Assembly: GCA_025766275.1 (NCBI GenBank)
Contig: JAFKAC010000082.1
Coordinates: forward strand, 196,738 to 260,737
From: Lactarius indigo
Taxonomy: Eukaryota > Basidiomycota > Agaricomycetes > Russulales > Russulaceae
Reading direction: 5' to 3'
Length of the DNA: 64,000 nucleotides
Shown here: positions 54,612-64,000 of the stretch, piece after piece
Numbering within the stretch: the first letter of the stretch is position 1
Layout: each line of letters opens with the position of its first letter
Made by a program: the position numbers and the translations under genes
The notes under the pieces: generated by a model
Databases searched by the model: none
What the model was told of the DNA's origin: nothing
What the model saw: only the letters and a program-made list of their open reading frames with translations

Positions 54612-57600
54612 CGAGGGAGTGCATCTACTTGCAGTACGTATCTTTCCTGGTGCACCATTTTTCTCTAATCCTGAAGGCGCAGCTATACCCCGCCATCAAA
54701 GTCACCACCGCACGCCGCGTTCAGCACACATCACCTTATTCTCGTTACTGTATAATACACCACCTCGAAATCGACTTTTATACTCACGCCATTGTTTATC
54801 ATGTCTCATGCTCATATAGACCCTTCGGTCCATCACTCGTGCGATGGTTCGGCCTATCATCTCCATACCGCCTCCCGGTACATTACGCCTCACCGTGAAA
54901 GGAGAAGCCTATCTGCAGGGCTCTTCTCCTAACTCCGAACTACGTGTTTTTCCGCATCCGAAACAGTTTGCGGTTGATAAGCACCATGAAACCGAATGTC
55001 GCCGTCTTCCTCGGTTGCGCTGCGCAGACTTGGCACTGCGGTGCTGCGCCGTTTTCGCCTCTCGTGCTGGGATGGCATGTATGATAGAACTCATGATGTA
55101 CCCGTCATTAGGTTCAGGCGCAATCAGTTCAGTGATGAATCAAATACAAGCCTGCACTGGTGGCGCCTGCACTGCTCATACTGGAGTTCGATCTTTCCCA
55201 TCAATGGGGGCCACTGAAGATCTTCGGCAATCGACCGGAGCCCTAGAAACGCACACAGGAAACCGACATCCTTCCCAGCAAGAGATCGTCTTATCGCGAG
55301 GATTATTTGGCTGTCCTCCAGAGCATTTCTATTGGTTCTGCCCCCCATATTAGTTTTCATTCGGCTTTCACCGAGATAATCATCGTTGGGCCTCTGTCAT
55401 AAACGACGATGGTCTCACTCGATCTTGAATGGGATCGGCTGGCCCGAAGCGAGAAGCGAAGACGTCTATGGTGCTGCGTCATTAACAAGACGTCTGCGGT
55501 CTCTCACTCACGGCAACCAGACCTGCTCTGATGACTGTCGTACAATCAATCGCTCAAGAAGCGAGAAGTTTTCTACGAAGCGAAATGCCTGGGTGCCGAC
55601 CAGTTATGATCATATGTTGGCATCACCACCTCCCCTTCAAGTCTTCAGGAAGGTGAGATTGTAACCCTGTTTCGGTCATGTAAGGAAAGGCAAGTCACCT
55701 TGAGACCAAGTGCTTTTCCAGCGCAACGGCGTTTCCATCGGTGTTGTCGCACGTGTGCGACGGCGATAACGACTGCCAGTCATGCTTGCTTTTCCGTGAC
55801 AAGTACGCACTCTACGCGCGCTCTGTGGCAATCCGGACTCGGAACATCTCCAAAGGGGATCTCCTAGGGCGCTCCCTCCCCTTTGCCACTGTCCCGTTTT
55901 GACTTCTGTAGTAACCATTTCCCCGTTCGAGATCAATGTTGGGCCAACCACGACCGAGGAGTATTTTAAAAACTTTTTTGCACGCGCCGTGCATCCTCAG
56001 CAAGTGACCATGTGTGCGCAAGTGAAGCAACGCACCGAGCCCGTGTCATGGTGATATGTATACCTGTACCCATAGACTCCGGGCCGACACTCTGAGAATG
56101 TCGTCGCGGGTACTGCAAAGCACCATTTGCTCATGTGAGTGCCCGTTCGGCCCGCCGGGGAACCCAAAAAGTTTGTTCTACCATATCAACTTCTCAATCC
56201 TCCGTTACAATGTCAGACACCGAAGATCGGAAAAGTACCTCTTTTCTCCTTCGATACTGCTACAGTGCTACGCACAGCCCTACAGCACCTGACAACCCGA
56301 ACCTCAGACCCTCCTAATCTAACTTTTGTATCTCAGAAACCCGTGGTTTGCGAGTCTCGTGCTATGGTCTCGCGCTACCCCGAGCCGATGGAAGTCATGG
56401 AACCATTGGCACGCCGCGCGCATGGAATTCCGTGACTCGGATACTGCGTGAGCTACAGTGTACTGGATCAATCAGTTGACTTAATTAATAGTATGGAACC
56501 ACCTTTTTTCTAACTATGAAGGGCCACACACAGGTTGATCCGATCTCGTTGCGCCGATAGTCCCATGTCCTCCTTTAGCGCCGCCAAGGTCTGGTCCCCT
56601 AGAGTTGGTCTCTAGCCCCACAAAACAGATGGAAGGCCAAGCTTCCAACCACGAAAGGCCATTGTTCTGAGCGAAGCTGTGGAAGATGATTGCGCACGTC
56701 TGTGATAAGTAGGTAGTGCCTTCGGTCCCAATTCACTCCGGTTGTTGTGATCAAACAGAAACAGCACAGTGCGGCAAATACGAAGCACAGCCTGAGACGG
56801 AGTCCGCGGAGAGAAGCACTCGCTACTTCTGGCCTGGTGGAATGGTAGGCTGCTGCCAAGTTTAGCAAACCGCCGTCGCTCTGGCTAACCTTGAACTTCC
56901 CGGAAGTTCTGATACTCCGTCCTTGGCCTTTGCATTCTTTTCGGATAAAAACATTTTCTGCGTGGGCAGTGCAAGCACTTGAAGTTTGACCATTGAACTT
57001 CTCGGCGGCGCAGCAAAGGGAGAGACTGACGTTTCATTCTCCCGTTGTGACAGTGATACGCACCAATGGGCAAGTGTCTAGAGTCTAAGCGTCGTCTCAT
57101 CGTGCAAGCAAGTAGGCACCGTCATATGGACCCTCCAGTTCACTGGGCCCGGGAAGTTGGTCTTTTCAGCGAAAGTCTGACTCGGTTGTGTGAATTCTAT
57201 TTACAACGGGTTAGGTTTTGTCCACGGGGTTTTTTCACACTGAGGGGCCGATTCCCGGGCCCAGTGGTGCAGGTCAAGAAGGTTTCCGTATCGGTCGAAT
57301 GCCTCAGCAACCGCTAGAGGATTCAATCTCTCACGAACAACGTACGGTTACGGTACTCGTGTCCAGATCCAGACGTTTATCTTTTCGTGCCCACGTTTTA
57401 TACGCGTCCGTGACTTCGGACAGCTGCTGGAATATGCCGTGAGCCAGTGAGCCGAGGATGCAATTCGCGCTTCGAGATGTCGATGGAGCAACTGGCAAGC
57501 GCCTGATAAACCATGTGCTGCGGACTTTCAGTATGGGATCCCTCTTCCATAATTGAAGCTTGTCGCCGGCAACAGCACGAGTTCTGCGTCGGGTGAGTCA

Positions 57601-58988
57601 TGTCGAACTTCAGCCTCCGAGTCGAGTCCCCCCTCAAAACCCCCGAACACGATCACTCCTTTCAGTTCGGATCTGCGTGCGTCGATGTGCAAACATCCAA
57701 ACTTGACAGACTGTTGTCGCGAGTCAACCCGTGACACAGAAGGGAGGCAACAATACGGCACGGAAAGGTTCCCCGGTCTCTCAGGTCCCAAAACCCGGTT
57801 TGCTCGTCGTGTATCCCGTCGGACCTGAGGGCGGCGAGGCATAAACTCCGTCGGGTCAGCGCAAGAAGAAAGAAATGAAAAAAAGGGTCCGAGTTTCCCA
57901 CCAGCCAACGGAAGAATTTCAATTGCCCGTACAGTAAAACGTTTTGTGCAAAAAGCTTGCTCCACCTACCGTAAAAGTCCTGCGTTATGGTTACGGTGCC
58001 GGAACGACGCGGCGCAGCGCGGCACAACCAACCAACCATACGAACGCGTTCGGGCCCACACACACACCACACCCGCGCGGGCGCGGGGCTAAGTTCTTCA
58101 ATGCTATTGTGTGCCGCGGCCGCGGATGGCGATCATCGTGACCCGACGCGATGGTGGCGCAGCAAGTCAGCCTGACTCATGGTTGCCGCGGCCAAGAACA
58201 AATAATTAAGCCAGAACTTAGAGCCGGTCGCCAGAATGGCTGGACGGCATGCGCTATGAGTGGGCGAGCGAAGTGTCAGCCTTCGGTGGTAAAGTAGTTC
58301 TGTCCCGAAGCCCCTGAGGGTGCGCCAGCCTAGAACGCGACGGAACGCTGGATGAGCGCGACCATGCACGCTATGCGTTTGTGTTGCCAAGTCAAGTGGT
58401 TTCATACACATCAACTCTCGTAAGTTACAGTACAGCATAACAATGGGGCTTTGGCACAACTAACTGATGGGCGCGGCAAAGGCCTGGAATTGTGTTATGT
58501 AATACGGTACGCGGTGCCGATCACCGTTGCCTGTGGTGTTTGTGTCACATGCTTCGCCGAGAGATGCTCGCCCCTTTGTCTTGTCAGGGCGTTGTGAGCC
58601 ACACAAGCGACCGCGTGGGTACCACGCGCAAGTCCGCGCATGCATGCGTTACATATCTGCCGCCCACGCCCACGTCAACCATAATAGCGCGTGTATATCA
58701 GTCAAATAGAGTGAATCCCTGTAGGCAATCATTAGGCGTGGGTGGCGAGTTACCCATACAGTACGTCAGGGATTGCAAAAAGCAAATAACTTTGATGTTT
58801 GATTGTGACAATTACAGTACAAAAGAAAGGAACGGATGAGAGTTAGGACTTTGTGAGAGGTCGTAATATGTATGTACGTTGTGAAGCGTTTCAGCGCCAT
58901 GACACCACAACAATTCGTTTCTGTGTGAGAGCCGTGCGGGCGGGTTCAGGCACGAGGGGGACGTCTCAGCGCCTGGGATCATACAGGA
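54612..58988. other. 4.4-kb region without recognised genes
   Basis: Only short, overlapping ORFs with Arg/Ser/Pro-rich translations occur on both strands; none shows a family motif or consistent splicing. No LTR, inverted repeat or tRNA stood out. The 3' end of COA6 lies at the left and that of the kinase gene at the right. It is the longest unexplained stretch in the otherwise dense 44-64 kb block. Confidence 0.45.
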
Positions 58989-60656
58989 CTACTGGAGCGG
59001 CTCCCGACTGCTGGAGAGACGATTGAGATGAATGTAAACATCCGTGCCGAAACCATCCATGGAGATGAGACGAAGGTCGCCCCCAAAGTAGCGCGGCATA
59101 GAGCCGCGAGAGCGGGAGGCCGTAGCCAAAGCCAGCCATCGGTGCGTTAAAGTCACTGGCCTGGAAGTCCTGGTCGATGTGTTGGCCCTCCATCGTCGTG
59201 TACATGTAAGTCCAGATGAGCGGGATCGCGCTGCGCGCAATCCAACCACCCTCGTCTGAGAGCTTGATGGTGATGTCTTCCTTTCCCTCCACGACGACCA
59301 CCTTGATAGGCGGAATCGCGTCCTCCTTGTCGTGGCCGTACCGCTCGACGACCGCGCGAAGCGAGTTCTTGAGCAGCTCGAAGCAGATATGCGACAGGTG
59401 GCCCGGCACGTAGGCAAAGTGCAGGTCCTTTGGGCAATCAGCTGGACGGGTGGTCCCTTGAACATTCCGTAATGTTCTTCGCAGACGAATCGCGCGTTCT
59501 CGATGGCCTCATGGACAATGTCATGGACATTCTGATTGCACGCGAAAGAAAAGTGTCAGACCATGTGGAGAAATAACAGGAACCAGCATGTGCCGGCAAC
59601 TTACGGCACGCGTACAAATGATCCCGACGTAGTCTGGGTGGGGATCCAAAGTATTGAGCGCCACGTCTGTGTCGGAGGTGTGAGAACAGGTACCACCACG
59701 AAGGACAGTAATGTATGAACCTACGCTGGCCTATTAAGAACCGGATACCGATCCGAGACATGTAGAAACGATCGAGCCAAGCCTGGACATCAAGACCAAT
59801 ATTTTGCGCCTTTTGGTTTTGCTTCCACTCGAGGACGCCCTGTGCGACGGTTGTCACTGTGGGGTCATGACGCTTCTTGATGTATTCAAGCGTCTGCGTG
59901 AAACGCTTATTGTAGTCGGAACCTCCGTGAGGCCATTCGGTGTTCGTAGTTTGCGCGTAGTACCTGCAAGATTACCGGTGAGCACCATCAAAAGTTATTA
60001 TATGATATCTCCGACCGTTTCTCGATAGGTATCCGGAGGCGGCCTCGATGTCCGTTCCCATTGGTGGTATCACTGATCCGGCGGTACTGGTCTTCCTCAA
60101 AGGAAAGGTTTGGGGTAGACTCAGGGAGCGAGATGTCACCTTGGTTCAGAGCACCACGGACGTCTGGAGGGAGCGATACGGGCGGGAAGTTGATCAGCTC
60201 CTAGAATACAATTAGTCCTACAGGGGATAGGACAATGGCATGTCAGGAACGGGAGATGGGAGCGCACCTCGAAGGATTGGGCATACCAGTTCTTGACTTT
60301 CTGGATAGAGGGCATGTGGCTTAGATTGTGGGGAAGTTCATCGAGTTCTTTGGCACGGTGTGCCAGTCGGACAGGGAGCTCCTCTTTCCGTGCAAGGGAT
60401 CAATACGGAAATAGAGTGGGATGTGATGGTTGGCACGTACCGAGGAGGAATTGGCTGCCTCTCAACAAGGTCCCCTGACTTGGGTTCTGACCAAATCGAA
60501 CCATTTGTTGCAATGATACTAAAAGGCATTTATGGTAAATGGCTGCGCAGCACGAGATCAGAGCAGGAAATGAAACCGACCGCCTGTTTGAGGAAAGGAG
60601 GCAAAGTGATGTATCTTGTCCCATAATGCAGAGGAGATTCTGAACGAGGGCGTCAT
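58989..60656 (-). CDS. Mitochondrial pyruvate/branched-chain 2-oxoacid dehydrogenase kinase, with two apparent frameshifts
   Basis: PDK/BCKDK-type kinases phosphorylate the E1alpha subunit of 2-oxoacid dehydrogenases and switch the complex off. Seven - strand exons: 60656-60581, 60518-60441, 60383-60268, 60200-60016, 59963-59725, 59666-59605 and 59531-58989. The N-terminal helical domain reads HFASFPQTGVSLQQMVRFGQ and EELPVRLAHRAKEL. The GHKL ATPase domain has the N-box HICFELLKNSLRAVVE, a G1-like DEGGW (DxGxG in relatives) and G2 GFGYGLPLSRLY. Exon 7 needs a 1-nt gain near 59430 (IAQ to DLHFAYVPG) and a 1-nt loss near 59096 (SRLYA to RYFGGDL) to follow the family; the two cancel. These may be sequence errors or mutations. 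No mitochondrial presequence was evaluated in detail. Confidence 0.75.
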
Positions 60657-61408
60657 GCTGGTTTGCGGTGAAGAGGGTCGCAGTTGAAGACGGAGCAAGA
60701 GACTCTCGAGTCGCTCGTGACAATGCGGGGTAACATCGGTTTTTCACGTGCCAGTACGGTTACTTGGTCATTTGACCTGGTTTAACGCCCTTACAGTCTC
60801 AGTTCCGTTCCATGATCTCGGTATGCGCAGGTAATCAACTCTAAGTCGACGAGGACTGTCCACGGGCGCCGAGTGTCATCACACGGTGTAATTCTCCCTC
60901 AGACCATGAAGCCGGGTTTCATCTCGTGGCACACGCAGCATCGCTGATACTGATCTTTATCCGAGATCGCGACCCATTGTTGGTACAGCTTCGAATGATC
61001 GGATTTATGAGATTTCTACTTTGGTGTCCCAAGCAACGCCGTCAAACCCTCCGAGTGAGTCCGAGCTGCCGCATGACCGAACAGCGGTACAGTCCTATTG
61101 TGCTTTGCAATAGAGAAGCGCTTCTTGATAGTGGTCCTTCGCAGCGCCTATCCGTAATCGTTATAAGGACTTGGGCCCCTGCCTCCACATGCTTGATCAC
61201 CACTCCTTTGTTGTTCGCCCTTCCCACAGGTACTCCAAGTACAAGTACCTCTCCTTTATTCGTCGTTTCCTTTCCACTTTCCTCCTCTAGACTTTTCCTT
61301 CTTTCTACCTTTCCCGGGACTCGTTCCTTGAGCCCCCCCTCCGGCTACCTGGCAGTTTGGCCCCCCCATTGCACATCCAACTCTCGTATCTCGAGCCTCG
61401 CTATCCCC
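60657..61408. other. Divergent intergenic region
   Basis: The 750 bp between the kinase start and the next + strand start contain an open but motif-free frame and a pyrimidine-rich stretch (61220-61380) just before the downstream ATG, typical of a fungal promoter. Confidence 0.4.
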
Positions 61409-62211
61409 ATGAACGTGCTCCAAACGGATTATTCGAATCTCTTCGCCGCTGGTCTGCGTGTCATCGAGTCTCGGAGCACGGGCCGGGGGTCATCCCACCC
61501 CGTCCAGACCGTTTCATCCACCAACCTGAACTCGTCCGCATCTGACCGTGAGCCCTCGGAAGACTCCGCGGCGTCAATCGAGGTCGCTCCCAAGAAGACC
61601 TCTCGTTTCTCGACCAAGTTATGGCGTCGTGTCTCCTGGCGGAGAGAAAAGCCTTCTTCTGCGAACACCAACGCCGTAGAAGGTGGTGTTAAGCCTCGCC
61701 GACGGAGCTGGCGGTCGATGCTGCCAGGGTGTGTTGGGCAGGAGACCGCGCTGGACGCGCGGATATGGGACTGGAGCACTAGCGTGTACCACGCAACGAC
61801 CTTGCTAGGGTGAGCCTTTTCCGTCTCTGATCGGCAACACCACATTTATTGTGTGTATCATCACAGAGACGAAAGAGAGGAGCGTACGGATCCGTACTTG
61901 GATGACAAGGTCGATCCCGTTGACACACCGCTACCCACGCGCACGGCGTTCCTCGTCGCGCTGCCCAGTACCGCGCCCCGCTCTGGGAGCACGACTTTCC
62001 CGTCTCTCTGCCCAGCCAGAACGAACAACAACGTCGGAGATCGCTGCACATGCCCCTCCCGCGGCACGCGTACTCCCCTTCCCTCAAAGAGACCTCCGCA
62101 TTCCAGTGGGAGCTGGCATCTGCGTCGAGTCATGAAGAGTCTGGTATCGACGACGATTGGCACCAGTTCCGTGTCGAATGGATCGACTTTGGCGTGGACG
62201 GCTCCCAATGA
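61409..62211 (+). CDS. Hypothetical protein (228 aa), three exons
   Basis: I do not recognise this protein. Exons 61409-61809, 61867-61909 and 61969-62211 close in frame, with introns of 57 and 59 nt. The N-terminus begins MNVLQTDYSNLFAAGLRVIE. A Ser/Arg-rich middle (KKTSRFSTKLWRRVSWRREK) looks disordered and is a possible kinase target. The C-terminal part, reached only after the second intron, contains YRAPLWEHDFPVSLPSQ and an acidic end DDDWHQFRVEWIDFGVDGSQ. The quality of that C-terminal reading supports splicing, compared with simple readthrough. The frame is open upstream of 61409, so an earlier start cannot be excluded. Confidence 0.45.
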
Positions 62212-63122
62212 GCCTAGCCAGCAGCAGCAGCTACTCTGTAGTTGGTTGTAATTCCGATCACGATCACGCTGCGGCGTGGAGCACGACCTGTCATGTGCAT
62301 CACGCATCACGACCAGATACACACAAGAGGGCATCTGCCTCCATCTGGGGCTTCGGGCTCCGCGAAGGAAGGTTTCCGCGCCGCCATATACTACCCGCCG
62401 TCCATCGCCCCCGACAAATCGTGCATGTCCATTAGAGGTCTCCGTCCCCATTTCTGTTTGCATGGACCCGTCCAGTCATAATGGGCTGCACTTGATGTGT
62501 TCGCCCCGCTTGCCATGACATCCTCGGCACCCTCCATTCTCGTTTCCCCATTCTGACTTTTTTTTTCTTGCGATATCGCTTATCATCGCCTCCATCGTTG
62601 TATTATCACAGTTACCATACTTCCGTCACCATATCCAGTCAGCTCCCCTCCGAACGATGAAGGGTTCTGTATCCCTGTAGTCCATTAGTAACACAACCTT
62701 ACTTTATTGAATTGGGACACCTGCTCTTTCAGGCTCCCAACGGCCCACTCATGCTTCATCACGATAATAGATTGAAACTCAACTGACGCAAGCGAACATG
62801 CAACAATCTGGGATGTGAAGTTTGATCGTATTTATGACCGCGGCTGTTCGCCCCACCCAATCAAAGTCGTTGGGGCACAGCAGGTGTCCGCTGACCTTGG
62901 CGCCGTCGTCGCACAGGGGTTGGTGCAAAAAAAAAGAGAAAGTGAGGAATGGTTGCAGTCGATCTCGTTTTTCCCCTTCCGCCATCTCTACGCAACCAAT
63001 CCGCTCTTTTTCGATCCGTCTGCGTGAGCAAAGTGGTCCACGTAGACTTAGAGAATAGAGAACCCTCCTATCTGATAGGTGTCGTCCGGTCCGAACATCA
63101 CGGAACCAACTCCCCTAGAAAA
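62212..63122. other. Intergenic region
   Basis: Short ORFs only. The region holds the 3' end of the hypothetical gene and a polypurine AAAAAAAAGAG run near 62928. Nothing coding is recognised. Confidence 0.45.
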
Positions 63123-64000
63123 ATGGCCGCCCTCGCCCAAAAACTCGCCTCTGCGCTCGCCTCGCGCGACGATCGCAACATCCGACGCCGGCTCCCCTCC
63201 CCAGATCTCTCGCTTCCCATCCACCGCTAATCACGGATTCTGCCACAGAAGCTACGGCCACAGCCGCGAGTCCAGAAGCCGCAGCCACCACCGGAATCAT
63301 CGCCATCACAACCACCACCTCCGCTTCTACGCCGACGCCGGAAGTACCTTCAGTAGCACCGGACCAGCACCAGCACCGGCGGACTTTCCTCAAATGACTA
63401 TCTCTCCCTCGCGACCTCGCCGCTCCTACGCGCACGTGTCCTTGCAGCTCTCCACGCCGCACCCGCGATCCTCGGCTCGGGCGGCTCACGGCTGCTCGTG
63501 CACGGTACGGCGCACGCAGCGCTCGAAGCACGCCTCGCGCGGGCGTTCCGCTCGCCCGCGGCGCTGCTCTTCAACTCGGGCTTCGACGCCAACGCGGGCT
63601 TCTTCGCGTGCGTGCCGCAGACGGGCGACGCGCTCGTGCACGACGCAGCGATCCACGCGTCCGTGCACGACGGCGCGCGCACATCACGCATTGCGCCGGG
63701 CCGCCGCCGCGCGTTTGCGCATAACGACGTGCGTGCGCTGCGGGCCGTTCTTTGCGCGCTCTGCGACGAATGCGCTGCGCTCCGCGGGCACTGCTAGCGT
63801 GTTCGTTGCGGTCGAGAGCGTGTATAGCATGGATGGCACCGTCGCGCCGCTGTGCGCGATGCTGGACACCATGGACGCGGTGTTCCCTGCGGGGAACGCG
63901 CATATGGTCGTGGACGAGGCGCATGCGACGGGCCTGTATGGGCCCGAGGGGCGCGGACTCGTCGCGCTGCTCGGGGTGGAGAAGCGTGTGCTTGCGCGAC
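63123..64000 (+). CDS. Alpha-oxoamine synthase, probably 8-amino-7-oxononanoate synthase (biotin synthesis), 3' end outside window
   Basis: These PLP enzymes join an acyl-CoA to an amino acid; the biotin-pathway member makes 8-amino-7-oxononanoate from pimeloyl-CoA and alanine. Recognisable parts are SSNDYLSLA, ILGSGGSRLLVHGTAHAALE, ALLFNSGFDANAGFF, DAAIHASVHDG, VFVAVESVYSMDGTVAPL and the PLP-site segment VVDEAHATGLYGPEGRGLVA (DEAH, with the Asp that contacts the PLP pyridine). The active-site Lys lies beyond the window. The frame changes at two points: before SSNDYLSL near 63393 (one base short in a T run) and near 63790 in a GC run, where a 2-base deficit leads to a stop (CAALRGHC-stop). 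The N-terminal 90 codons are uncertain and may contain an intron. 5-aminolevulinate synthase is a less likely alternative. Confidence 0.65.

Noticed and set aside
54612..58988. Hidden gene in the 4.4-kb gap
   Set aside because: I tried joining the short ORFs on both strands by GT-AG introns and found no reading with recognisable or consistent protein character.
1..64000. CRISPR arrays, prokaryotic operons, Shine-Dalgarno sites
   Set aside because: Spliceosomal introns and fungal gene families show a nuclear eukaryotic genome; no regularly spaced repeats were seen.

Overview
The window looks like a piece of a filamentous basidiomycete (Agaricomycetes) nuclear genome. Genes are split by many introns of about 45-75 nt with GT/AG ends. 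The mobile elements are typical of that group (a Plavaka/CACTA-type transposase, chromodomain Ty3/Gypsy elements, a Tc1/mariner element), and the housekeeping genes read as fungal proteins. All calls come from reading translations and motifs; no database search was run. Exon joins were checked for reading-frame closure where stated.

Layout. 1-2.9 kb: a CACTA-like (Plavaka) transposase, cut by the left edge. 4-8 kb: a small intron-containing gene, a decayed trimethylguanosine-synthase-like fragment and low-complexity sequence. 8.7-14.2 kb: a pile of nested and truncated LTR-retrotransposon pieces. 14.27-26.40 kb: one Tc1/mariner-type DNA transposon with 28-bp terminal inverted repeats and TA duplications. 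It carries a DD34E transposase on the + strand and a second, convergent multi-exon gene on the - strand. That second gene is split by a complete 7.8-kb Gypsy element (17277-25047) with two 476-bp LTRs, a Tf1-like self-priming site, gag, a -1 frameshift signal, pol with chromodomain, and an extra 3' ORF. 26.8-31.7 kb: two tandem paralogous F-box-like genes. 31.9-33.8 kb: a CCCH zinc-finger gene. 35.9-37.9 kb: a leucine-rich-repeat gene. 38-44 kb: unassigned or decayed sequence.

44.2-64 kb is a housekeeping block: RRN5-like RNA polymerase I factor, MINDY-type deubiquitinase, DUF262 protein, TBC-domain RabGAP and COA6-like cytochrome oxidase assembly factor. After a 4.4-kb gap come a mitochondrial dehydrogenase kinase (PDK/BCKDK family), a hypothetical gene and the start of an alpha-oxoamine synthase (biotin-type) cut by the right edge. 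Divergent pairs RRN5/MINDY and TBC/COA6 share short intergenic regions of 70 and 122 bp.

The most interesting parts are the two-gene Tc1-type transposon, a recurring accessory ORF (four copies) in the 3' position of the Gypsy elements, and the pattern of inactivation. Twelve in-frame TGA codons, one TAA and no TAG interrupt the Gypsy ORFs, and all LTR-LTR differences I counted are transitions. This points to CpG deamination of a methylated element.
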